From assembly GCA_949101405.1 (NCBI GenBank), contig CARYFM010000004.1, forward strand, positions 11,259-75,258: a DNA stretch of 64,000 nt, read 5' to 3'. Positions within the stretch are counted from its first letter, which is position 1. Each line of letters starts with the position of its first letter. The notes below the pieces were generated by a model. That model ran no database searches. It saw only the letters and a list, made by a program, of their open reading frames with translations, and had not been told where the DNA came from. Positions 1 to 7,980 of the stretch are shown in pieces. This DNA is from an uncultured Candidatus Saccharibacteria bacterium. GTDB taxonomy: Bacteria > Patescibacteriota > Saccharimonadia > Saccharimonadales > Saccharimonadaceae. Both the position numbers and the translations under genes were made by a program.

Positions 1-1300
1 CGCTATGAATTTTATCGCGATAGAAAGCTTTTACCATACTGTCTACATAATGTTTAATATCAAAATATTCCGGCGCTCCGTAGGATGTATAAGTGGGCTC
101 AAACTTGCCACTACGAATTTTTGCAATTTTCTCACTCAAATTATCTTTAAACCCTTTGGCATAAACTTGCACAGAATTATATTTTTCAATTTGATTTTCA
201 AGTTTATCCAAAGCCTCTCCATATCGATTAATACAATCTTCCACGTCGGCATATTGTGTTTCGAGCGCAATTTCATCTGCGTTTTCGCCAAGTTTTGTAG
301 CCAGCTCTTTGCAAGTTAACTGTGAAGCATCCTTGACATTATAATAAACTTTTCTTGAAGCATTAATTTCGGAGTCACTATGATAATAAATTTTCTTGGT
401 CACTGCATCATAAATTTTATTCATATTGGTACTGCTAGCGGCTGGCGGCGTGGTATTACCGTTATTTACTTTTGCCCCGCAACCACTCTCAAATGCTTGA
501 TAATAACGCCAATAATCCATCGTTTTACGCGTATCCACATCTAACTCGTCAAACCGCCCCACCATAGATCCTACTACCGATTGAAAGTAGCTGGCGGCGT
601 TGGGAGAAGGAGTCAACTTCACATTAAAACCATAATCATAATTACCATTGCCGCTGCCGCGAATAGCTTCATTGGGGCGGTTTTCAACATAATCAATCAA
701 TAAAGCTAAGTTTCCGCTACAGTCGTCCTGCGCCGGCCATCCCTCAGGCCAATCCTTTTTGCCATCTTTATCATTGTCGTATTTCGCACCAAACATTTGT
801 CCGCCATAACCAGTTGTCACGGAAAATAGTCCTGGTTGCGAACCGTTGCAGATCAACTTATCACGCGTACTATTCGTATATTGTCCAAGTTTAGACAATA
901 ACTCTGGTAACAGGTTAAGCTCAGAACAATAAATTTTACCATCATCATAGCCGCTGCTAGCCTGATTTTCCAACGTCGCGCTATAGACTAAATTTGAATT
1001 ACCAGAACCCTTTTTGGCATCAAATATTTTACCACTATTCAGATTGTAAAAATCTTTCATATATTGGTTGTTATATTCTGAACGTGAAGATAAGGAAATG
1101 GTAGTTTCATTACGCGCCGAGCTTCCCATACAGCGCGATGCCGCTTCATAAAGGGTGCGGATTTGTTCAAGTTCTTGTGCATTTGTTGCATGTTCGCTCA
1201 CATACGATGCTGAAACTAGCATTGGACTCAGACACGCAAATCCCATAATGGCGAACACGCACATCCCAGCTAAAGTTCGATACCAAAATACTTTACGCAT
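1..1300 (-). CDS. Exported protein, second gene of the silent left cassette (partial, runs off the window)
   Basis: Reading the minus strand from ATG at 1300 gives 433 codons without a stop down to base 1, so the C-terminus lies outside the window. Residues 1-32 form a signal peptide or first membrane helix (MRKVFWYRTLAGMCVFAIMG, then a hydrophobic stretch ending SASYVS). The rest is a polar extracytoplasmic domain with scattered Cys, Gly/Ser/Asn-rich linkers and a helical C-terminal part. Its ATG overlaps the stop of the upstream gene (ATGCGTAA), the same 8-nt coupling seen at 3829-3836 in the right cassette (ATGAATAA). I infer it is the counterpart of the VirB6-like protein at 3829-7419 and that its membrane region lies beyond base 1. 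No promoter points at it in the present orientation. Family not recognised beyond this. Confidence 0.75.
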   Translation of the reverse strand, partial: MRKVFWYRTLAGMCVFAIMGFACLSPMLVSASYVSEHATNAQELEQIRTLYEAASRCMGSSARNETTISLSSRSEYNNQYMKDFYNLNSGKIFDAKKGSGNSNLVYSATLENQASSGYDDGKIYCSELNLLPELLSKLGQYTNSTRDKLICNGSQPGLFSVTTGYGGQMFGAKYDNDKDGKKDWPEGWPAQDDCSGNLALLIDYVENRPNEAIRGSGNGNYDYGFNVKLTPSPNAASYFQSVVGSMVGRFDELDVDTRKTMDYWRYYQAFESGCGAKVNNGNTTPPAASSTNMNKIYDAVTKKIYYHSDSEINASRKVYYNVKDASQLTCKELATKLGENADEIALETQYADVEDCINRYGEALDKLENQIEKYNSVQVYAKGFKDNLSEKIAKIRSGKFEPTYTSYGAPEYFDIKHYVDSMVKAFYRDKIHS

Positions 1301-2055
1301 TATTTTCTCCAATCAGATTCCATATTTCCCAACAACCTTGTTGCACGCTATCAACTAAGTAAGCTTCTGTCAGTAATAGCTGATTTTGTAAGCTATCTAT
1401 GCTTTGCAAAGTTGATGTTTGTTCTTCAGTGGGTGCAAATTTTTCCACACACAAAACATCGATTTTTCCAGATTGCAAACATCCTTGCTCCTGGTAGTTT
1501 TCTAGTATTCCAAGATATAACTCTGCGTAAGTTTTGACTATGTTGAAATATTCATGCCCATCATCAGAAATTCCTTTTAGATTAGAAAAGTTTTTATCAA
1601 CCCAGGCCAATGTTTCGTCCCCACCAGATTCTAGAAAAAGATTTAGTAAAACTTCGTTGTTAATTTTTGGTGTTTGGCTGAGTGCGTTTAGCAAGCTATA
1701 ATCTTGACTATATTGATTGATGATATTAGTTGAGTTCTCGTTCAAGCTCTTTTTGTTAGCCTTAAAATAGTTCATAAATTTATTAAACAGTTTTGTTAAG
1801 ACATCAAAATACTCATCATGAGAATCTGCATAAAATTGCTGATATAATTTATATTCTGTCATAGTCATGTAGTCATCTGCCTGGTCCACATCAACCCACG
1901 AAAGATTTTTAGTATCGCCATACAAAACATAACTTGCGTATTCTTGAAAACTAGTCTGCATCACTTGTCTATTATCATTATTCAAAAGCAGTGAAACTAA
2001 TACTACGATAACTGCTAAAGCGATTACCGCTATTCCGCCAATAATAAATGGTCGT
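1293..2055 (-). CDS. Start-less 3' part of a single-pass membrane protein gene (silent cassette, first gene)
   Basis: The frame is open from a TAA at 2070-2072 but has no ATG before the membrane segment. From about 2054 it encodes RPFIIGG, a hydrophobic helix (IAVIALAVIVVLVSLLL), then an extracytoplasmic domain of about 225 residues ending at 1293. A TTG at 1985 is the first possible start, but using it would delete the helix. The protein at 2847-3836 has the same RPFIIGG-helix layout, similar length and matching patterns afterwards (SF..Y..Y..YG near the start and a paired-Cys motif near the end). The open frame joins that gene in phase through the 21-bp inverted repeat at 2035-2055 / 3104-3124. 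I read it as the stored alternative C-terminal half, expressed only after inversion as a 339-aa fusion. Confidence 0.8.
2035..2055. repeat. Left inverted repeat of the invertible segment (IRL)
   Basis: The reverse complement of this 21-mer matches 3104-3124 at 20 of 21 positions; the only difference is A/G in the wobble base of the Pro codon. Similarity stops abruptly on both sides. Both copies encode R-P-F-I-I-G-G in the same reading phase of two opposed genes. The core is an imperfect dyad (CCA-N8-TGG), as expected of a serine-invertase site. The -10 box of the invertase gene begins at its inner edge. Confidence 0.8.
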
Positions 2056-2086
2056 ATAATATGTGCAAATTAAAAGAGGAGTTATT

Positions 2087-2719
2087 ATGATCTATGGCTA
2101 TATCCGTGTGAGCAGCGACAAGCAAACGGTTGAAAACCAGAGGTTTGAAATTGAGAATTTTTGTCGACAAGAGAATATTAAAATTGGTGGCTGGATTAGT
2201 GAAACTATCAGTGGCACAAAAAATTACAATAAACGTGAACTTGGAAAACTATTACGGCAAGTAAAACCCGGAGACTTAATTATTTGTTCGGAGATTTCGC
2301 GCCTTGGACGTTCGCTTTTTATGATTATGGAAATTCTAAACCTTTGCATGACAAAAGACTGCCGTGTTTGGACAGTTAAAGACGGTTATCGCTTGGGCGA
2401 CGATATCCAAAGCAAGGTTTTGGCATTTGCCTTTGGTTTGTCAGCAGAAATTGAACGCAATTTGATTTCTCAGCGTACTAAAGAAGCACTTAATCGTAAA
2501 AGAGCTGAAGGGATACAACTTGGTCGACCAAAGGGAACGTCGGGTGCGCTATATTGCAAACTGCACCATCAAGAAGATCGCTTACGTCATTTTCAGCTCG
2601 CAGGATACTCTTATGCCAAAATTGCGGTTTTGTTGGGCGTTCACCGCAATACTGTGGCAAATTATGTTCGCAGATACATTGCTATCAAAAAACCGAACAA
2701 ACCTATACTACTGGTATAG
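2087..2719 (+). CDS. Serine site-specific recombinase (Mpi/Hin-type DNA invertase)
   Basis: 210 aa. The N-terminus MIYGYIRVSSDKQTVENQRF is the resolvase/invertase catalytic motif, with the nucleophilic Ser in YIRVS. It is followed by SRLGRS (catalytic Arg) and the long E helix (FAFGLSAEIERNLISQRTKE). A C-terminal helix-turn-helix occupies about residues 160-200 (YAKIAVLLGVHRNTVANYVR). The N-terminus strongly resembles Bacteroides Mpi master invertase from memory. Start chosen at 2087 because AAGAGGAG lies 6 nt upstream; a GTG at 2063 is less likely. TATAAT at 2055-2060 abuts the left inverted repeat. The gene lies inside the segment it probably inverts (2035-3124), so it would travel with the flip, as in many phase-variation modules. 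Confidence 0.92.
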   Translation: MIYGYIRVSSDKQTVENQRFEIENFCRQENIKIGGWISETISGTKNYNKRELGKLLRQVKPGDLIICSEISRLGRSLFMIMEILNLCMTKDCRVWTVKDGYRLGDDIQSKVLAFAFGLSAEIERNLISQRTKEALNRKRAEGIQLGRPKGTSGALYCKLHHQEDRLRHFQLAGYSYAKIAVLLGVHRNTVANYVRRYIAIKKPNKPILLV

Positions 2720-2723
2720 GTTT
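2699..2723. repeat. 25-bp palindrome, copy 1, over the invertase stop codon
   Basis: Perfect 10-bp arms AAACCTATAC / GTATAGGTTT with loop TACTG, covering the TAG stop. Its reverse complement matches the second palindrome at 2755-2779 at 22 of 25 positions, so the two are inverted copies of one element. No U-tract follows, so a simple terminator is unlikely. It may be a binding or accessory recombination site for the invertase; that role is inference. Confidence 0.65.
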
Positions 2724-2752
2724 GCAAAAGTTCTACCTCTGTGAACCTATTA

Positions 2753-2781
2753 GTAAACCTGTACCAGTGATATAGGTTTAC
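2753..2781. repeat. 25-bp palindrome, copy 2 (inverted relative to copy 1)
   Basis: Arms GTAAACCTGTA / TATAGGTTTAC (one mismatch) around CCAGTGA. It lies 30 bp after copy 1 and about 30 bp before the -35 box of the switch promoter at 2812. An extra half site AACCTAT occurs at about 2744. The placement between the invertase gene and the promoter suggests an operator or enhancer-type site. Confidence 0.6.
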
Positions 2782-2811
2782 CCAGAACAAAATTTTGCCA
2801 AAATATCATCA

Positions 2812-2846
2812 TTGGCATAAAACACCGGTTATGCTAAGATAAGTAT
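2812..2846 (+). promoter_or_regulatory. Promoter carried on the invertible segment
   Basis: TTGGCA at 2812-2817, a 17-bp spacer, TAAGAT at 2835-2840, then 6 nt to the ATG at 2847, which predicts a leaderless mRNA. It is the only promoter visible for the 2847-7419 genes and sits inside the inverted repeats, so it would be redirected to the left cassette by inversion. Confidence 0.7.
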
Positions 2847-3836
2847 ATGGACGAAGATAAAAACTCTTCAAACCTTCCACCCGTCGATAACACGGGTGAT
2901 GTTGCCGTTCCCAAGAATCGCCAGGCGCTTTTTACTCCTCAACCGCCAGAACCAGTAGAGAATACTAGCGATACAGGCGCACAGCCCAAAACATCAGCCT
3001 ATCTGTCTCATCCCTATCTCTCCAACCATCCCACACAAACTTTCAACACCGACACTGGCGATATTATTCTCAACTCTAGCGAGCCAAAACCCAAACAAAA
3101 TAAACGACCGTTTATTATTGGCGGGGTAATTTTAGCGGCAGTTGTGGCCATTTGTTTAGTAGTTTTACTACTAATACAAGTTATTTCTAAACCCAGTCAA
3201 GCCGATGTATCTAAAAGTTTTGACATATTCAAAAACTATATTGAGTACGGCCCTGATAATTCAGGGAGCGAAGACAATTGGTTTTTATTCCAATTAGTTG
3301 ATTTTGAATATACTGATTCAGATAAAAATGAATATACCAAAAAAGCCAGTGAGCTGTTTACTGACTTTAGAGAAAAACTAAATGCTTCTGGCATAGATTT
3401 AGGGGGTAACATTAACGGGTTGATCGCTACCGAAGAATCATTATTCAATTTTGCGGTAGTGCTTATCAATATTGATTCCGTGATGCAGCCACTCATAGAA
3501 AGTTATATGTCTGATGGTATTGATGCAGCAAAAGGTAAAATTACGCAAGTTGTCCCGCAAGAATCTAATAGCGAATTTAGGAATGGTTTTCGTAATGCGT
3601 TGATCGAATATATTACCTCTACTTTAGAAATATATGATTTTTACAAGCGGAATTATTGCATTGATGATGGTAGCGTTAATAATGAATGTGTGGCGCTGCT
3701 TGATAATGATGAAAATTATGCGGAGTTACTTGCCCGAAATGATAAACATTCTTCAACTTTACAGAGATATTTTTCTAGGTTAGAAACTGAACTGAGGGCA
3801 TGTACTTCGGCAATCCAAGAGGGGATAAATGAATAA
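2847..3836 (+). CDS. Single-pass membrane protein; N-terminal part on the invertible segment
   Basis: 329 aa. Residues 1-86 are a proline-rich, low-complexity cytoplasmic region ending KPKQNK. RPFIIGG follows at 87-93, then a membrane helix to about residue 115, then a polar extracytoplasmic domain with a paired-Cys motif (NYCIDDGSVNNECV). The junction RPFIIGG is the right inverted repeat: codons 1-86 belong to the invertible segment, the remainder to the fixed right cassette. The ATG follows a -10 box by 6 nt (leaderless). The 3' end overlaps the next gene by 8 nt, implying coupled translation. Family not recognised; the shared layout with the left fragment (1293-2055) shows they are paralogues with a switchable common start. 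Confidence 0.85.
   Translation: MDEDKNSSNLPPVDNTGDVAVPKNRQALFTPQPPEPVENTSDTGAQPKTSAYLSHPYLSNHPTQTFNTDTGDIILNSSEPKPKQNKRPFIIGGVILAAVVAICLVVLLLIQVISKPSQADVSKSFDIFKNYIEYGPDNSGSEDNWFLFQLVDFEYTDSDKNEYTKKASELFTDFREKLNASGIDLGGNINGLIATEESLFNFAVVLINIDSVMQPLIESYMSDGIDAAKGKITQVVPQESNSEFRNGFRNALIEYITSTLEIYDFYKRNYCIDDGSVNNECVALLDNDENYAELLARNDKHSSTLQRYFSRLETELRACTSAIQEGINE
3104..3124. repeat. Right inverted repeat of the invertible segment (IRR)
   Basis: Inverted partner of 2035-2055 (20/21). It lies across codons 86-93 of the membrane-protein gene. The codons CGA CCN TTT ATT ATT GGC GGN occur in identical phase in both genes, so exchange preserves the frame. Confidence 0.8.
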
Positions 3837-6800
3837 ACGTTTTATTAAAATTAGCTCTTGCATTGTTGCTATTCTGGCGCTTTTGATTGGTTCGTTATTT
3901 ATTCTGCCATTACATTCCGTGGTAGCAGCGCCCGATGATACTAGTATCATGAAGAAAACTTTAGCCAACTCTATTACGTCCTGTTATAACAGTTCATATA
4001 TCCACAAGGACATTACTCCTGCTGGACAATTTAAAACCGAAGATATTTTTGTCTATCATTTCTCTAGCGGTAAAAAGGGCAAGGTACTCATCTTGGACGA
4101 TCTTGGTGGTTCTATAAACTGCGAACAAGTTTTTCTAGGTTCAAAAAAGACACAAGGACTAAATTCACTTTTCAATAAAAACCCAACTACCCCAACTAAC
4201 CTAGGCTACGTGCAATCTGGAGATAACAATCCATCATCCACGCGCTGCATGAGCGTCAGTTATAAGCACGCATCAGCTGAAGCTGGCGGCAACATGGTTA
4301 ATTATACTTCCAATTCTCTGTGTTTTGGTGTTATGAGTGATGGTAAAATAGATATGGATTCTTTCCCAAGTGGTGGCGTGCCAAGTTCCGAATGTGTAGA
4401 CCCCATTTGTTTATCAGCTAATGTGCAGGGTAAAGTTTTCGTTAACGTACTTGGCAATGACGGCCTGCACACAGAGTGGGAAGTTGCATATTTTGACACT
4501 AATATGTTTGCTGGTGGCGATGGGACCAAGTGGGACGACCTGTATAAGGAAGTCTCTAATGCAGTTAGTGGCATGAACAATGATAATGGTTATGCTAACG
4601 TAAGCACAAATCAAACCAAAACTGATGATCCAGGTGCGTTTGCTACATATACGATCAACGATTATGGTGAAGCTGCTAAGGCAGCATTCAAATATTATAC
4701 TGGTTCATCTAATATGGATAGCCAGAAGTTTACCAATGAGGATATAAGATATCTGCTCGACAAAGCCTATGCTAAAATGAGGAGTGATGGCATAATCAGC
4801 GAAGATAGTACTTGTTTTGTTGGCAAGGATGAGGCTCTGAACCAGGGCACGCCATATGCATACTATAAGCCAGGAGACGACGATGAACCAGGAAAGTGGT
4901 GCCCAGCCTATCTGAACACTGGTCTTGCAGCTGGGAAGACGTATAATGTTGTAGCTGCAACTTTAAAAAACTTAACAGCAGCATCTCCAGAAGAGATATT
5001 AGAACTTGTCACCAAGCGCGATGAAGGCTATGCTACTGTTGGCGCATATTGTCATAAAAGAGCTGAAGAACGCTACGATGAGTTTGTGAATGCCTGGAAT
5101 GAAGAAAACGCAAAGGGTGACAAAAAAGACCAAGCGAAGCTAGACTACTATAAGGAACAACAGCAAAAAATTCGCCGGATGCTAAATAAAACTGGCGGCA
5201 CTTACAAAACTGAGAACGGACAGGTTGTTTGTCTAGAACTACCAACTATTAACGGTGCTCCCGATACTCCGCCAGATACAAGTGGTGATAATGATGGCGG
5301 CACGAATGGAGGAAATGGTAGCAATGGCGGTAATGGCGGGGCAGAATCTGATGAATGTTTTGGCGCAGCTGGCTCTTTAGGCTGGATTCTATGCCCAGTT
5401 TTAAAGACGGTTAGTGAAGGCGTTGATGAAATTTATAAAGGTTATGTACAAAAACAATTTCTGGAAATAGACTCCACTAAATTAAAGGCTGACTCCAGCA
5501 GCGATGTTTATAATGGTTGGAAAGTTATTCGTGATATGGCTAATATAGCCTTTGTAATTATGTTTATGATCGTTCTCTTTTCACAACTGACTGGAATTGG
5601 ATTAAATAATTACAATATCAAGAAGATGTTACCAAGGCTTATTGTTGTTGCTATATTAGTCAATGTCTCTTTTCTGCTCTGTCAATTTGCTGTAGATATC
5701 TCAAATGTTTTAGGTTATAGTATGAATGCTATCTTTGAGCAGATGAGTAAGACCGTGAACAATATGAGTGAATCATTTTCTCCTGATGGTGGAACTACTG
5801 GCACAGTAATGACTTGGGTAGGAGTATTAGGTATCGCTATTGGTGCGGGTACAATTGGATCATGGCTAATCCCGCTTTTATTAGTATTGCTTTCCTCAGC
5901 TATAAGTGTATTTTTTGGAGCTATTATACTTGGCGCACGCCAGGCTGGTATATTTATTTTGATTGTTCTGGCGCCAGCTGCTGTTGTTTGCTATGCTCTG
6001 CCAAATGCAAAAAGAATGTTTGATCGTTGGCTTAAAATTTTTACAGCTTTACTTGTAGTATTCCCAATTTGCGGCGCACTAATGGGTGGCGGTAATTTTG
6101 CGTCAAATATTTTACTATCAGCCTCTGGTGGTGGTTTTTTCCTGACGCTAGTTGCTATGTTATTGAGAGTAGTACCGTTCTTTTTAATACCAGGATTAAT
6201 TCGTAGTGCGTTTGCGGCTATGGGCAATATAGGTGCAAAGATTGCTAATGTAGGAAATCGTGTTGGACGTACTGCAACAGGCTCTATTGCTCGGTCGGAC
6301 TTCGTTAAGCGTAGGGATGCAGATTTAGCCAGAATGCAAGGGAGTGCAACAGCTTTACGTGGTCGCGCACTAAGTAAAATTACAGGCAAGCCAATGTCTG
6401 ATCGGCGTAAGGCTAAAATTGCCCGGCAATATGCAAAATATAATAAATTACGTGGAGAGGAGGCGTCGGCTAACCCTTATGCACTAGCTCCAGGGACACG
6501 CGAATATGAAGCAATGAAGAATGCCGCCCATCAAAACCGTATTGACTCATTGGCGAAAAACATAGCACTGGAAAATACGAATATCGCTACGGACGAAACT
6601 GCTCTTGCAGAACGACACGCAGCAGCGCTAGCTGCCCTAAATGAAGATCAGTCGGATGAGAATTTAGCTGCAGTACAGGCTTATCAAGATATGTTAATTA
6701 GCAGTGACGGAGGGCGTACGAAAATGTTCGATAACTATGCCCAGGCCACCATAGCAGGACAAGACAAGGGCATTGAATTAGGCGCACAACATTTGTTGCG

Positions 6801-7419
6801 TAGTCACGTTAAAGATATTAAACCCAATAACCGAGACTTTTTCTCATATCTTGGTGAAGCATCACGTATTTCTGGCGGTGGAGATATTCACAGAGACAGC
6901 TTCCAATCCTTTACAGATAATAAAGGAAATACTCATTATCTCTCGAATCACTTTGCCAACCAAGGCGTTACGAGTTACGATGCTGCCAGTATTGCTAAAA
7001 TGGATGAGGGATCTCTTGACCGTTTAATACAACAAGCCAGAAATGGCTCATTAGAAGATGATCAGAAGCGCGTCCTAGAACAGTATACTCGTCAAGCTAT
7101 GACTAGTGACAATATACATGTTCAAGATAAAATTGCAAGAAAATTCAATACATTGCGTGATGCAATGGGGTATACTAGAATTCAATCTCAGCAGCAGAGC
7201 GACTCCGGTACAATCGATGTACATGACGGTGGCAGCAATAACCCCGGAAGTAGTTCTAATAGTAACAATGCTGGGCCAATTATTAGGACTGGCAATGACG
7301 ATCGTAGAGGATCTGATAATGGACAGAGACTCAATGGTCGTCATGGCCTCGGAGGCACTGATGATTGGAGGCCAAATAATGATCATGGCGGTATTATCTT
7401 GCCGCCAGGCGTGCGATAA
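3829..7419 (+). CDS. VirB6/TrbL-like polytopic membrane protein with large ectodomain
   Basis: 1196 aa. A signal peptide or first helix covers residues 1-34. A Cys-containing ectodomain runs to about 510, ending in a Gly/Asn-rich linker (residues 480-515). At least five membrane helices follow at about 565-800 (for example NIAFVIMFMIVLF, LIVVAILVNVSFLLC, LIPLLLVLLSSAISVFF, FILIVLAPAAVVCYALP). A long charged cytoplasmic tail ends in a Gly/Asn/His-rich stretch. The helix block with the PNAKRMFDRWLK loop is typical of VirB6-type inner-membrane channel proteins of type IV secretion-like systems, which are widespread in Saccharibacteria. Its start overlaps the preceding gene (ATGAATAA). I expect it to be displayed when the switch is in the present orientation. 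Confidence 0.75.
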   Translation: MNKRFIKISSCIVAILALLIGSLFILPLHSVVAAPDDTSIMKKTLANSITSCYNSSYIHKDITPAGQFKTEDIFVYHFSSGKKGKVLILDDLGGSINCEQVFLGSKKTQGLNSLFNKNPTTPTNLGYVQSGDNNPSSTRCMSVSYKHASAEAGGNMVNYTSNSLCFGVMSDGKIDMDSFPSGGVPSSECVDPICLSANVQGKVFVNVLGNDGLHTEWEVAYFDTNMFAGGDGTKWDDLYKEVSNAVSGMNNDNGYANVSTNQTKTDDPGAFATYTINDYGEAAKAAFKYYTGSSNMDSQKFTNEDIRYLLDKAYAKMRSDGIISEDSTCFVGKDEALNQGTPYAYYKPGDDDEPGKWCPAYLNTGLAAGKTYNVVAATLKNLTAASPEEILELVTKRDEGYATVGAYCHKRAEERYDEFVNAWNEENAKGDKKDQAKLDYYKEQQQKIRRMLNKTGGTYKTENGQVVCLELPTINGAPDTPPDTSGDNDGGTNGGNGSNGGNGGAESDECFGAAGSLGWILCPVLKTVSEGVDEIYKGYVQKQFLEIDSTKLKADSSSDVYNGWKVIRDMANIAFVIMFMIVLFSQLTGIGLNNYNIKKMLPRLIVVAILVNVSFLLCQFAVDISNVLGYSMNAIFEQMSKTVNNMSESFSPDGGTTGTVMTWVGVLGIAIGAGTIGSWLIPLLLVLLSSAISVFFGAIILGARQAGIFILIVLAPAAVVCYALPNAKRMFDRWLKIFTALLVVFPICGALMGGGNFASNILLSASGGGFFLTLVAMLLRVVPFFLIPGLIRSAFAAMGNIGAKIANVGNRVGRTATGSIARSDFVKRRDADLARMQGSATALRGRALSKITGKPMSDRRKAKIARQYAKYNKLRGEEASANPYALAPGTREYEAMKNAAHQNRIDSLAKNIALENTNIATDETALAERHAAALAALNEDQSDENLAAVQAYQDMLISSDGGRTKMFDNYAQATIAGQDKGIELGAQHLLRSHVKDIKPNNRDFFSYLGEASRISGGGDIHRDSFQSFTDNKGNTHYLSNHFANQGVTSYDAASIAKMDEGSLDRLIQQARNGSLEDDQKRVLEQYTRQAMTSDNIHVQDKIARKFNTLRDAMGYTRIQSQQQSDSGTIDVHDGGSNNPGSSSNSNNAGPIIRTGNDDRRGSDNGQRLNGRHGLGGTDDWRPNNDHGGIILPPGVR

Positions 7420-7501
7420 TAAAGCTTAAGATTGCATCTTTATAACAGTTGTAATAGAATAAAATTGTTGGTCGGGTGAACTTTTATAAGGAGGTGGCAT
7501 T

Positions 7502-7828
7502 ATGCATGCAACATGTTGGATATGCGGCAGGCAATTTAGCGATACTACAACGTGCCCTAATTGCCTTTCTGCTTTTTTAGATGATACTGAGAAGAATCGT
7601 AATAGACTTATTAAGGCTGGACTTCTCGGTATCTCCTTCTCGGAATGGGGGTCATTTGTTAGAGATGGAAATCTCAAAACGCAAGGTGAAATCAGCGAAG
7701 AAGAGTTTTTGAGACGTAAACAAAAAAATATTAAAAACACCAAAGAGCGTTTACGAAAGAAAGCCGAAAATGAGGCAAAATTAGCAGCAAAAGACCCCCT
7801 CGGCCATCGAGGTGATGCCTATAGCTAA
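7502..7828 (+). CDS. Small zinc-ribbon protein
   Basis: 108 aa. Two CxxC knuckles (CWIC and CPNC) within the first 25 residues suggest a zinc ribbon. They are followed by a Lys/Glu-rich, probably helical tail (residues 65-100). A near-perfect Shine-Dalgarno AAGGAGGTGG at about 7488-7497 fixes the start. It lies 82 bp after the VirB6-like gene and before a terminator, so it is probably the last gene of that transcript. Function unknown. Confidence 0.7.
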   Translation: MHATCWICGRQFSDTTTCPNCLSAFLDDTEKNRNRLIKAGLLGISFSEWGSFVRDGNLKTQGEISEEEFLRRKQKNIKNTKERLRKKAENEAKLAAKDPLGHRGDAYS

Positions 7829-7919
7829 TACAGTTAAATGTATATTGTAGTCATCTATCATTATTACGAATAGTGTTGGAAAAAGTAAATTAGTTCCACC
7901 TATTCACCAAAAGTCTAAA

Positions 7920-7954
7920 GCCCGTTTCTGTAGTAGAAACGGGCCCTGTCTTTT
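7920..7954 (+). terminator. Bidirectional intrinsic terminator
   Basis: 10-bp perfect stem (GCCCGTTTCT / AGAAACGGGC) with loop GTAGT, followed by CCTGTCTTTT on the plus strand and TTTAGACTTTT on the minus strand. It separates the convergent small zinc-ribbon gene and the lipoprotein gene. Confidence 0.75.
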
Positions 7955-7980
7955 ATCCAGTACATAAGTGTAATGAGACT

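Noticed and set aside
2035..3124. The 21-bp repeat as mere coding homology of RPFIIGG
   Set aside because: The flanking proteins are strongly diverged, similarity ends abruptly at both edges, wobble bases are nearly all the same, and the left gene lacks a start exactly there.
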